A DNA stretch of 7,095 nucleotides, from the NCBI GenBank assembly GCA_021788565.1, contig JAJYKO010000277.1, positions 1-7,095 of the forward strand, given 5' to 3'. A program made the translations under genes and the position numbers. Shown piece after piece: positions 1 to 6,756 of the stretch. Origin of the DNA: Chloroflexota bacterium (GTDB lineage Bacteria; Chloroflexota; UBA6077). The first letter of the stretch is position 1. Each line of letters starts with the position of its first letter. The notes below the pieces were generated by a model. That model worked only from the letters and a program-made list of their open reading frames with translations, had not been told where the DNA came from and did not search any database.

Positions 1-1
1 A

Positions 2-202
2 TCCCACGTGACGGTTGCCGACGTGGATGGAACTGAGGACGTCTACACCATCGTCGGCTCTGCCGAAGCCGATCCCAAAGCAGGAAGAATCTCCAACGAG
101 TCACCCATCGGGCGTGCGCTCCTCGGTCACATGGTTGGGGACAAAGTGTCTGTCGCCGCCCCGGGGGGCAGCTTCGAACTCACCGTCAAGACCGTGGCGT
201 AG
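2..202 (+). CDS. greA: Transcription elongation factor GreA, C-terminal fragment (5' end outside window)
   Basis: GreA binds in the RNA polymerase secondary channel and stimulates cleavage of backtracked transcripts. Only the last 66 residues are present, because the reading frame is open to the left edge of the window. What remains is the C-terminal FKBP-like domain, recognisable by [11 protein letters not shown], then [14 protein letters not shown], then a VGDKVSV segment and the terminal strand FELTVKTV. The N-terminal coiled coil that carries the catalytic acidic tip lies outside. The frame ends at a TAG at 200-202, the normal place for a GreA C-terminus, so the gene looks intact at this end. 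It is followed on the same strand by lysS, an adjacency common in Gram-positive and related phyla. The GTG at 8 lies inside the gene and is not a start. Confidence 0.95.
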   Translation, partial: SHVTVADVDGTEDVYTIVGSAEADPKAGRISNESPIGRALLGHMVGDKVSVAAPGGSFELTVKTVA

Positions 203-215
203 CCGCGCCGAACAA

Positions 216-252
216 ACAGGGTGCGGGCCTCTGCCCTGTGAATATCAGAGGC
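216..252 (+). promoter_or_regulatory. Candidate H-type RNA pseudoknot in the greA-lysS gap (putative lysS leader)
   Basis: Two perfect inverted repeats interleave here. ACAGGG (216-221) pairs with CCCTGT (234-239), and GCCTCTG (227-233) pairs with CAGAGGC (246-252). The order stem 1, 5-nt loop, stem 2, no spacer, stem 1, 6-nt loop, stem 2 is the layout of a compact H-type pseudoknot with directly stacked helices of 6 and 7 bp. The same repeats could instead act as two mutually exclusive hairpins. The pairing is seen in the sequence. A regulatory role for lysS, for example sensing or attenuation, is inference, and I do not recognise it as a T-box or other known riboswitch. Confidence 0.4.
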
Positions 253-274
253 TGGAAACGCGGGCGACCCAATT

Positions 275-302
275 GGAAGGATGGCTTGTCCATCCTTCCT
301 TT
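275..302 (+). terminator. Perfect 10-bp hairpin with short U-run; weak terminator or leader hairpin before lysS
   Basis: GGAAGGATGG (275-284) and CCATCCTTCC (290-299) are exact reverse complements around a 5-nt loop (CTTGT), followed by only three T residues (300-302). It could be a weak intrinsic terminator for greA or an attenuator in a greA-lysS transcript. The short T-run makes efficient termination doubtful. The upstream arm contains an SD-like GGAAGG that would be buried in the stem, but that site is too far from any plausible lysS start to matter. Confidence 0.4.
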
Positions 303-319
303 GCTGATGGGGCCAGATC

Positions 320-325
320 GGAAGG
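320..325 (+). promoter_or_regulatory. Ribosome binding site of lysS, deciding the TTG start
   Basis: GGAAGG lies 8 nt upstream of the TTG at 334. Neither the in-frame GTG at 238 nor the ATG at 307 has a comparable site at the proper distance, so this site favours TTG 334. Confidence 0.55.
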
Positions 326-333
326 TACTCGAC

Positions 334-1797
334 TTGGACTCACATACTGAATCCCTGGTTGAGCAGCGCATAAGAAAGCTGCAGGAGCTACGAGACAGGG
401 GGATCAACCCTTATCCCTATAGCTTCGACCGAACCCACCTCGCGGCCGAAGTACTCGCGTCCTTCGATGCGATTCAAGGTGCAGAGGTGCGTTTGGCCGG
501 CCGGCTTCTGACAGTTCGGCTGATGGGCAAAGCTGCCTTTGCCCACATTCAGGACGGTTCGGGGCGCATCCAGATCTACGTCCGCCGGGACAGGGTTGGC
601 GATGAGCAGTACGAACTGTTCAAGGCTCTCGACCTCGGCGACTTTGTGGGTGTGTCGGGCAAGCCTTTTCGCACTAAGACTGGCGAGATCACCATCGAGG
701 TCGAGAGCCTCTCACTACTCTCCAAGTCTTTGCGTGGCCTTCCGGAGAAGTGGCACGGCCTGACGGACGTCGAGAAGCGCTACCGCCAGCGCTATCTGGA
801 CCTCATATCCAACGAAGAGGTCCGCCAGGTCTTCGTGACGCGCAGCCGCACCATCGATGCGATCAGACGCTACCTGGTGGACCACGGTTTCCTGGAGGTG
901 GAGACACCTATCCTTCAGCCTATTCATGGGGGCGCCGCGGCCAAGCCGTTCGCCACGCACCACAACGCTCTGGATAGGGACCTGTATCTGAGAATAGCGC
1001 TCGAGCTTTATCTGAAGCGGTGCGTAATCGGCGGCATCGAGAAGGTGTTCGAGATCGGCCGAAACTTCCGTAACGAGGGGATCTCCACCAGGCACAACCC
1101 GGAGTTCACGATGTTGGAGTTGTACCAGGCGTACACCGACTACAGCGGCATCATGACCATTCTGGAAGACATGGTGCCGACCGTGGCAAGACAGGTACTG
1201 GGGAATACGACCATCGAGTACTCCGGCTACACGATCAGGCTCGACGCACCGTGGCCACGGATCCCGCTCAGAGACGCCATACGCAACGAGAGCGGGATAG
1301 ACTACGAGGAGTATCCCACCGCCGAGGCGCTGTACGAGGTAGTTCGTGGGGCTGGGGTGCACGTGGAGCCCAACAGCACCCGCGCCAAATTGATCGATAG
1401 TCTCCTGAGCAGCTTCGTAGAGCCCAAACTGATCCAGCCTACTTTTCTAGTAGATTATCCAGTGGAGATGTCACCTCTGGCCAAGCGCAAGAGGGACGAT
1501 TTCGAACTTGTGGAGCGGTTTGAGGCTTTCATCGGTGGGATGGAGATCGGCAATGCCTTCAGTGAACTGAACGACCCTCTGGACCAGCGCGAGAGGTTCG
1601 AGCAGCAACTTGCCGAGAGAGCCGCTGGGGACGAAGAGGCGCAACCCATGGACGAGGACTTCCTGATCGCTCTGGAGCACGGGATGCCGCCGACTGGTGG
1701 GCTCGGCGTGGGCATCGATCGGTTGGTCATGCTGTTCACCGGCAACAACTCCATCCGCGAGGTCATCCTCTTCCCGCAACTGAGGACGAAAGACTGA
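334..1797 (+). CDS. lysS: Lysyl-tRNA synthetase, class II
   Basis: A cytosolic homodimeric enzyme that activates lysine with ATP and charges tRNA-Lys. With the TTG start it has 487 residues, normal for bacterial LysRS. The N-terminal helix LVEQRIRKLQEL is followed by the OB-fold anticodon-binding domain (about residues 52-130, with FAHIQDGSGRIQIYV). The catalytic core carries motif 1 (around FLEVETPILQ, 186-195, leading into GGAAAKPFATHHNALD), motif 2 (FRNEGISTRHNPEFTMLE, 245-262) and motif 3 (GLGVGIDRLVMLF, 456-468). The segment GGMEIGNAFSELNDP is typical of LysRS and separates it from AspRS/AsnRS. All motifs are intact. The start is uncertain: GTG 238 (519 aa) would lie inside the leader structures and has no SD, ATG 307 (496 aa) has no SD, and TTG 334 has GGAAGG at 8 nt. 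It follows greA and precedes the GH57 gene on the same strand. Confidence 0.97.
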   Translation: MDSHTESLVEQRIRKLQELRDRGINPYPYSFDRTHLAAEVLASFDAIQGAEVRLAGRLLTVRLMGKAAFAHIQDGSGRIQIYVRRDRVGDEQYELFKALDLGDFVGVSGKPFRTKTGEITIEVESLSLLSKSLRGLPEKWHGLTDVEKRYRQRYLDLISNEEVRQVFVTRSRTIDAIRRYLVDHGFLEVETPILQPIHGGAAAKPFATHHNALDRDLYLRIALELYLKRCVIGGIEKVFEIGRNFRNEGISTRHNPEFTMLELYQAYTDYSGIMTILEDMVPTVARQVLGNTTIEYSGYTIRLDAPWPRIPLRDAIRNESGIDYEEYPTAEALYEVVRGAGVHVEPNSTRAKLIDSLLSSFVEPKLIQPTFLVDYPVEMSPLAKRKRDDFELVERFEAFIGGMEIGNAFSELNDPLDQRERFEQQLAERAAGDEEAQPMDEDFLIALEHGMPPTGGLGVGIDRLVMLFTGNNSIREVILFPQLRTKD

Positions 1798-1825
1798 GGA
1801 CCGTGACTTGGAATGTGTGCCAATT

Positions 1826-1861
1826 CTTGTAGGGGACGGCGGCCCTGCCGGCCCCTATAGG
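1826..1861 (+). repeat. REP-like palindromic repeat between lysS and the GH57 gene
   Basis: TAGGGG (1830-1835) pairs with CCCCTA (1852-1857), and inside it CGGC (1837-1840) pairs with GCCG (1847-1850) around a GGCCCT loop, with a single A/G mismatch. Wobble and Watson-Crick pairs extend the stem outwards to about 1826 and 1861. No T-run follows, so it is not a standard terminator. The GTAGGGG...CCCCTA pattern resembles a palindrome that I recall as widely dispersed in Chloroflexota and related genomes. It probably acts as an intergenic repeat that may stabilise or punctuate the mRNA. Copy number cannot be judged from one window. Confidence 0.55.
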
Positions 1862-1886
1862 TGCGGTCGGACGCGCTGGGAAGTGC

Positions 1887-1891
1887 GGGAG
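1887..1891 (+). promoter_or_regulatory. Ribosome binding site of the GH57 gene, deciding the GTG start at 1900
   Basis: GGGAG ends 8 nt before GTG 1900. The longer in-frame start at GTG 1861 abuts the palindromic repeat and has no SD, so 1900 is preferred. Confidence 0.6.
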
Positions 1892-1899
1892 ACTACCGC

Positions 1900-4134
1900 G
1901 TGAGACACCCCCTCTATGTTGCCTTCGTTTGGCACATGCATCAGCCATCGTATCACGACCCTGAGAGCAACGAGCTCGTATTGCCCTGGGTACGCCTCCA
2001 TGCCACCAAGGACTACCTTCACATGGTGGACGTACTGGAGGATTTCCCCGAGGTACACGCCACCTTCAACATCGTTCCCTCGATGGTGGAGCAGCTCCAG
2101 GGTTACGTTGCCGGTACACTGGTGGACCGCGCCTGGGAGGCAAGCCTTCGCTACCCGTTGACCTCTGAGGACAAGAAGTACATCGACTCCCTCTTCTACA
2201 GTGTCAACAGGGATAAGTTGATACGTGCGTACCCACGGTACGAGCAGCTTCTGCATGTTCGAGAACAGGCGGCAGGGGATCTGGATCTGCTCAGTGAGAC
2301 CTACTGGAGAGATCTCATCGCCTGGTTCAACCTCGCCTGGATCGATCCGGGCTGGCTTCAGCGCGATCCCACCCTTCGAGCGCTGGTTGCCAAGGGCTCA
2401 CACTTCACCCACGAGGACGTCGTCACCATCCTCGCCAAGCACAGGGAGGCGATGAGCGTCACCCTTGCTGCGTACCGCCGCCTCCAGCGCCGCGGCCAGG
2501 TGGAGTTGAGCGTCACTCCTTACTACCATCCCATCCTTCCGTTGCTAATAGACTCAAACTGCGCTACGGAACCGAGCCCGTGGCTGCACCTGCCGGAGGT
2601 GCACTATCAGCGGAAAGAGGATGCTCTCGAACAGCTCCGAAGGGGCATCGCCTACCACGAGGAGACGTTCCAGCGCACGCCGGCAGGTCTCTGGCCTTCG
2701 GAAGGCTCTGTTAGCCAGGATCTCGTGGGGGTGCTGGCCGAAGTGCCGGAGATCAGATGGATGGCGACCGACGAGGCGATTCTGGCGAGGTCCATGGGAC
2801 GGAACGTCGAACGGAACGGTTGGGGCTATCTGACCGATCCGCGATTCCTATACCAGCCCTACTGGGTCCGTTCGGGAGATCACAGGGTCGCCATGGTGTT
2901 CCGCGACCATTACCTCTCGGACCGAATAGGCTTCACCTATAAGGACATGACCGGCCGTCAGGCCTCCGAGGACCTGATCTTCAGGCTCGCCTGCATTCAC
3001 GAGACGGTCAAGAACGACCCCGAGCCCTCGCTGGTTTCCATTATCCTGGATGGCGAGAACTGCTGGGAGCACTACGAGCAGAACGGCGAGACCTTCCTGC
3101 GCTCGATATACGAGAAGCTGTCGACTGAGCCATGGGTGCGCGCTGTAACCGTGAGCGAGTACCTGAACAGCTACAGCCCGACCGCGGAGATCCCCAGGTT
3201 GGCCACGGGCTCCTGGATCAACGGGAACCTCGAGACGTGGATCGGCGAGGACACGCAGAATCGTGGCTGGGAGTATCTCTTCCGAGCCAGAGAAGCGCTG
3301 GCCGATGCGGAAGCGCGCGGCACGGTTCCAGAGGACCGGCTTGCCGAGGCTCGCCGCTCGATGATGGCCGCCGAGGGGAGCGACTGGTTCTGGTGGTATT
3401 ACAGCCACAACGTCTCGGCCCAGAATGACCTATTCGATGCGCTCTTCCGCCGTCACCTGGCCGGAGTGTACCGCGCGCTGGGGGAGCCCAGGCCCGACTG
3501 GGTAGACGTTCCCATCATTTCGGTGGCGCCAAAACTGTCCAGCAGAGATACCAGCGGCTACGTGCGGCTGGGAATGGTCGGTGTGGAAATGTCCCCGGTC
3601 TCCTGGGCGAATGGCGGCTACCTGGATCCCGCTGCCTCCACTGGCTCCATGCAGCAGGCGAGTAACCTGCTCAAGCGGCTCTACTTCGGGTATGATGAGC
3701 GAAACCTCTACCTCCGCCTGGAATCGCACGCTAGCCTGAGCGGCTACGTGGTCGACGCATACGTCTGCCACCTCGGTGAAATTTCTGAAGGCGAGCCGGC
3801 AGGCACCATCCGTCGCCAGGCCAACGTGCGGTCGCTGACCTGCGGCGCCTCGAGGGAGATAGCGATGAGGGCGGACCTTCAGTCGGTGGATCTGAGCCGG
3901 TGGCAAGAAGACGGCGGGTGGATCAGGATTTCCTCTGGGGCGAGAGCAGCTGTATCCGAGACCGTACTTGAGGCGGCGGTGCCGCTGAGCGACCTGGGCG
4001 CCGATCTGGGGACCGGCATCGGCCTGTCGGTTGTTCTCTTTAAGGATAGTCTGGTGGTGCAGCGATTGCCAGAAGAGGGCGAAATCGTCGTGCAACTCGC
4101 GCGGGTAGCCGAAGTGGAAGCCATCTCGGCCTGA
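1900..4134 (+). CDS. Glycoside hydrolase family 57 protein (alpha-amylase / glucanotransferase-like) with C-terminal beta-sandwich domain
   Basis: GH57 enzymes act on alpha-glucans (starch, glycogen, maltodextrins) with retention, as amylases, amylopullulanases, 4-alpha-glucanotransferases or branching enzymes. With the GTG start the protein has 744 residues and begins directly at the first barrel strand. Conserved regions seen: HMHQPSY (12-18); TPYYHPILPLL (206-216); GLWPSEGSVSQ (263-273), where E268 is the expected nucleophile; ILDGENCWEHY (382-392), where D384 is the expected acid/base; and SWINGNLETWIG (438-449). Both catalytic residues are present, so it should be active. Residues from about 545 form a second domain with LYFGYDERNLYLRLE, the look of a DOMON/CBM9-like beta-sandwich, probably for carbohydrate binding. 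No signal peptide is visible, so it is likely cytoplasmic and used in storage-glucan turnover. The exact specificity cannot be read from sequence. An alternative start at 1861 adds 13 unconserved residues. It lies 17 nt upstream of serS. Confidence 0.93.
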   Translation: MRHPLYVAFVWHMHQPSYHDPESNELVLPWVRLHATKDYLHMVDVLEDFPEVHATFNIVPSMVEQLQGYVAGTLVDRAWEASLRYPLTSEDKKYIDSLFYSVNRDKLIRAYPRYEQLLHVREQAAGDLDLLSETYWRDLIAWFNLAWIDPGWLQRDPTLRALVAKGSHFTHEDVVTILAKHREAMSVTLAAYRRLQRRGQVELSVTPYYHPILPLLIDSNCATEPSPWLHLPEVHYQRKEDALEQLRRGIAYHEETFQRTPAGLWPSEGSVSQDLVGVLAEVPEIRWMATDEAILARSMGRNVERNGWGYLTDPRFLYQPYWVRSGDHRVAMVFRDHYLSDRIGFTYKDMTGRQASEDLIFRLACIHETVKNDPEPSLVSIILDGENCWEHYEQNGETFLRSIYEKLSTEPWVRAVTVSEYLNSYSPTAEIPRLATGSWINGNLETWIGEDTQNRGWEYLFRAREALADAEARGTVPEDRLAEARRSMMAAEGSDWFWWYYSHNVSAQNDLFDALFRRHLAGVYRALGEPRPDWVDVPIISVAPKLSSRDTSGYVRLGMVGVEMSPVSWANGGYLDPAASTGSMQQASNLLKRLYFGYDERNLYLRLESHASLSGYVVDAYVCHLGEISEGEPAGTIRRQANVRSLTCGASREIAMRADLQSVDLSRWQEDGGWIRISSGARAAVSETVLEAAVPLSDLGADLGTGIGLSVVLFKDSLVVQRLPEEGEIVVQLARVAEVEAISA

Positions 4135-4140
4135 AGGAAT

Positions 4141-5426
<1,286 letters not shown>

Positions 5427-5494
5427 ACGCCCGCGACGGAGAGCGCGACCTCCCACACCCTGCGACTCCGAAGGTTAACGATGCCCTTTAGCGG

Positions 5495-5812
5495 TCACGA
5501 AGAGGCACGGTGGCCTGCATCTCTCAGACAATCCACGTGCCCCTCGATCCGCAAAAGACGTGAGCGCGGGCGGGCGACGATAGGCCGTTGATCCAGCTTC
5601 GCGAGTGATAGCGCCCACGTGGCCACCGCTTGATCGTTGGGGAATTCGCCTATGGCGATCAGGTCGTATTCGCCCATGGTTACCCATACGCCGACCACTC
5701 TGCCCCCAAGCTTCTCCACCAGCGCTCTGCCTTGCTTGATGCGCTCAGGGGACTCTTTGATGTTCGCGAGTCCCTGCGGCGTGTACTTCATCAGAACGGC
5801 GTACCCTGGCAT
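5495..5812 (-). CDS. GYD-domain protein (small dimeric alpha-beta fold), C-terminus possibly frameshifted
   Basis: A 105-residue protein whose first 73 residues match the GYD family: MPGYAVLMKYTPQGLANIKESPERI, then GGRVVGVWVTMGEYDLIAIGEFP with the signature GEYD at 47-50, then ATWALSLAKL. Members are small ferredoxin-like-fold proteins without an established biochemical role. The ATG start is firm: AGGAGG (5820-5825, minus strand) is 7 nt upstream. After AKL at 71-73 the family normally continues with something like GNVRT...LRAF, but this frame reads DQRPIVARPRSRLLRIEG to the stop. Shifting one frame near 5590-5595 gives INGLSSPARAHVF and a stop at 5524, for about 95 residues, a normal family length. 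The C-terminus is therefore either divergent or frameshifted. The gene is monocistronic and convergent with serS. Confidence 0.85.
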   Translation of the reverse strand: MPGYAVLMKYTPQGLANIKESPERIKQGRALVEKLGGRVVGVWVTMGEYDLIAIGEFPNDQAVATWALSLAKLDQRPIVARPRSRLLRIEGHVDCLRDAGHRASS

Positions 5813-5825
5813 CTCCTACCCTCCT

Positions 5826-6050
5826 CTTCTATCTAGACGCGTTACCCGCGCCCACGCTCGAAAGGACGGGATGAACAGCCCAGCCACAAGGGGACAAGAA
5901 GCACGATGACGTGGGCGGCTGCCCTGTTGAACGAGCCTCCAAACCGGCTCAAGCGGAGTACCTTCTATGGCAATAAAGCCCGCAGCTACCATGCCAGGAT
6001 TGTGGCTATGCGGGATGGTTCAGGAGGGAGGGCAGATGGGGTTACAGTCG
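5826..6050. other. Gene-free stretch upstream of the GYD gene
   Basis: I see no convincing coding region, RNA gene or strong promoter here. Short open frames on both strands lack recognisable motifs, and their translations are rich in Arg, Pro and Gly, as expected for non-coding GC-rich DNA. The promoter of the minus-strand GYD gene should lie here, but I found no pair of boxes worth calling. Confidence 0.6.
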
Positions 6051-6122
6051 GGGAGGGCGAGCCTCCCGGCGAGCCGCCACGTCGGTAGGAAACAGGCGGC
6101 TCAGCAGGAGCTTCGCCCTCCC
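6051..6122. repeat. Imperfect inverted repeat, 28-nt arms (REP/MITE-like, GEAPAEP-type)
   Basis: The left arm (6051-6078, beginning GGGAGGGCGA and ending GAGCCGCC) and the right arm (6095-6122, beginning GGCGGCTC and ending TCGCCCTCCC) are reverse complements at 23 of 28 positions, around a 16-nt loop. Mistranslated, the element gives peptides such as WEGEAPAEPP on one strand and GRASLPASR on the other. I recall these strings as spurious peptides from dispersed repeats in Planctomycetes, Armatimonadota and similar genomes. No transposase is nearby, so if mobile it would be non-autonomous. Mismatches between the arms suggest an old or decaying copy, or a selected hairpin with bulges. Confidence 0.7.
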
Positions 6123-6190
6123 ATCGTCCTCCCGAGCCCTCAGCGGCACTGCGACCCCAACGCTGAACCATGCCGGCTATGCCGAGGTTC

Positions 6191-6210
6191 GCGGCCCTCC
6201 GGGAGGCCGC
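6191..6210. repeat. Short palindrome upstream of the SRP RNA promoter
   Basis: GCGGCC (6191-6196) pairs with GGCCGC (6205-6210), with TC/GA pairs further in after one unpaired base. It ends 9 nt before the -35 box of the SRP RNA promoter. It may be a protein-binding site, part of a decayed repeat, or chance in GC-rich DNA. Confidence 0.3.
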
Positions 6211-6219
6211 TCGTCGTCG

Positions 6220-6248
6220 TTGACAGGGATGGTGACGACGGGTAGAAT
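6220..6248 (+). promoter_or_regulatory. Sigma70-type promoter of the SRP RNA gene
   Basis: There is a perfect -35 box TTGACA (6220-6225), a 17-nt spacer and a -10 box TAGAAT (6243-6248). Transcription would start about 7 nt later, near 6255, which is where the terminal helix of the SRP RNA begins. The near-consensus strength suits an abundant structural RNA. Confidence 0.88.
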
Positions 6249-6254
6249 CTACTG

Positions 6255-6525
6255 TGGTCGTGCTAGACGGGGAACTAGCGGTGCCCTGTACCCGCAACCC
6301 GCTATAGCGGGGTCGAATTCCCGTTCGAGGCCTAGTGCTTTTCGACCAGGGCTTGGCTCAGTGGCGCTGATGGCTTGGTCCTGCGCGGCGGAGACCCAGG
6401 AACCCCGTCAGGTCCGGAAGGAAGCAGCGGTAACTGGTCATCTTCGGGTGCCGCAGGGCAACCTGGCCGGAGCAGGCTAGCCGGGCACCGTCGAGGGGCC
6501 TTTGTCGACAGCGGGTGCACGACCG
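6255..6525 (+). ncRNA. ffs: Signal recognition particle RNA, large bacterial type with Alu domain
   Basis: This is the RNA scaffold of SRP, which binds Ffh and targets nascent membrane and secretory proteins to FtsY and SecYEG. The S-domain core is unmistakable: GTCAGGTCCGGAAGGAAGCA (6407-6426), with the GGAA tetraloop at 6416-6419 flanked by the Ffh-binding internal loops. CCTGCG (6380-6385) pairs with CGCAGG (6452-6457) in the long helix. Upstream lies a complete Alu domain (about 6260-6330) starting GTGCTAGACGGGG, with GCGGTGCCCTGTA and later GTCGAATTCCCGTTCGAGG, closely matching the Bacillus subtilis scRNA as I remember it. The ends pair perfectly: GGTCGTGC (6256-6263) with GCACGACC (6517-6524). 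The length, about 271 nt, equals that of the B. subtilis RNA. End positions rest on the pairing and the promoter, so they may be off by a few bases. Confidence 0.95.
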
Positions 6526-6550
6526 TCTCTCTTTGTACATAGAAGGATTC

Positions 6551-6584
6551 GGGCGGTGGGGAATTGACCACCGCCTCTTTCTTT
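6551..6584 (+). terminator. Intrinsic terminator of the SRP RNA
   Basis: GGCGGTGG (6552-6559) pairs with CCACCGCC (6568-6575), with an 8-nt loop and an extra G-T pair at the base, followed by TCTTTCTTT. It lies 26 nt after the mature 3' end, leaving a short trailer to be trimmed. Confidence 0.88.
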
Positions 6585-6603
6585 GCCCTTTTTGGTCCAA
6601 ATC

Positions 6604-6612
6604 TGCTATTGT
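6604..6612 (+). promoter_or_regulatory. Possible extended -10 promoter element for the small membrane protein gene
   Basis: TGCTATTGT has the TGn extension before a 4-of-6 match to TATAAT. There is no good -35 box at the right distance. Since the SRP terminator separates this gene from the RNA gene, a promoter is expected between 6585 and 6700, and this is the best candidate I can see. Confidence 0.25.
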
Positions 6613-6699
6613 GGCAGCGGCTCGGAGAGGATTCCGACAGCGGAGAGTGTTGGCTGGCGCTGAGGCCCGAGCCGACTCGCGCGGACAGTTGCTCCGGGT

Positions 6700-6727
6700 G
6701 CTCGCGCCTCACGGTCGGGGCGCGGGC
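6700..6727 (+). promoter_or_regulatory. GC-rich 11-bp hairpin in the leader of the small membrane protein gene
   Basis: Positions 6700-6710 pair with 6717-6727 (nine Watson-Crick and two G-U pairs) around an ACGGTC loop. No T-run follows, so it is not a terminator. It ends 14 nt before the SD at 6742. A competing pairing exists between CCGAGCC (6667-6673) and GGCTCGG (6725-6731). This could influence mRNA stability or translation, or be incidental in GC-rich sequence. Confidence 0.3.
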
Positions 6728-6741
6728 TCGGTGTCATAGTG

Positions 6742-6747
6742 AAGGAG
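6742..6747 (+). promoter_or_regulatory. Ribosome binding site deciding the ATG start at 6757
   Basis: AAGGAG lies 9 nt before ATG 6757. It falls inside the coding sequence if the longer GTG start at 6739 is used, which argues for the ATG. Confidence 0.6.
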
Positions 6748-6756
6748 CTTATCCTC

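Noticed and set aside
715..1362. A long minus-strand open frame within lysS, and similar ones within the GH57 gene (2848-3408 and 3430-4095)
   Set aside because: They are shadows of well-supported plus-strand genes, without motifs or a plausible ribosome binding site.
1808..1835. Possible promoter TTGGAA upstream of the GH57 gene
   Set aside because: No acceptable -10 box lies at 16-18 nt; the region at that distance is the G-rich arm of the palindrome.
5427..5494. Bidirectional terminator between convergent serS and the GYD gene
   Set aside because: Only 4-5-bp complementary pieces with distant spacing and no T-runs; not enough to call.
5986..6297. A 103-codon minus-strand open frame
   Set aside because: It runs through the inverted repeat, producing the GEAPAEP string, and overlaps the promoter and 5' end of the SRP RNA.
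6290..6330. Resemblance to a tRNA T-arm (GGGGTCGAATTCCC)
   Set aside because: It belongs to the Alu domain of the SRP RNA, where B. subtilis scRNA has an equivalent sequence. There is no acceptor stem or anticodon arm around it.
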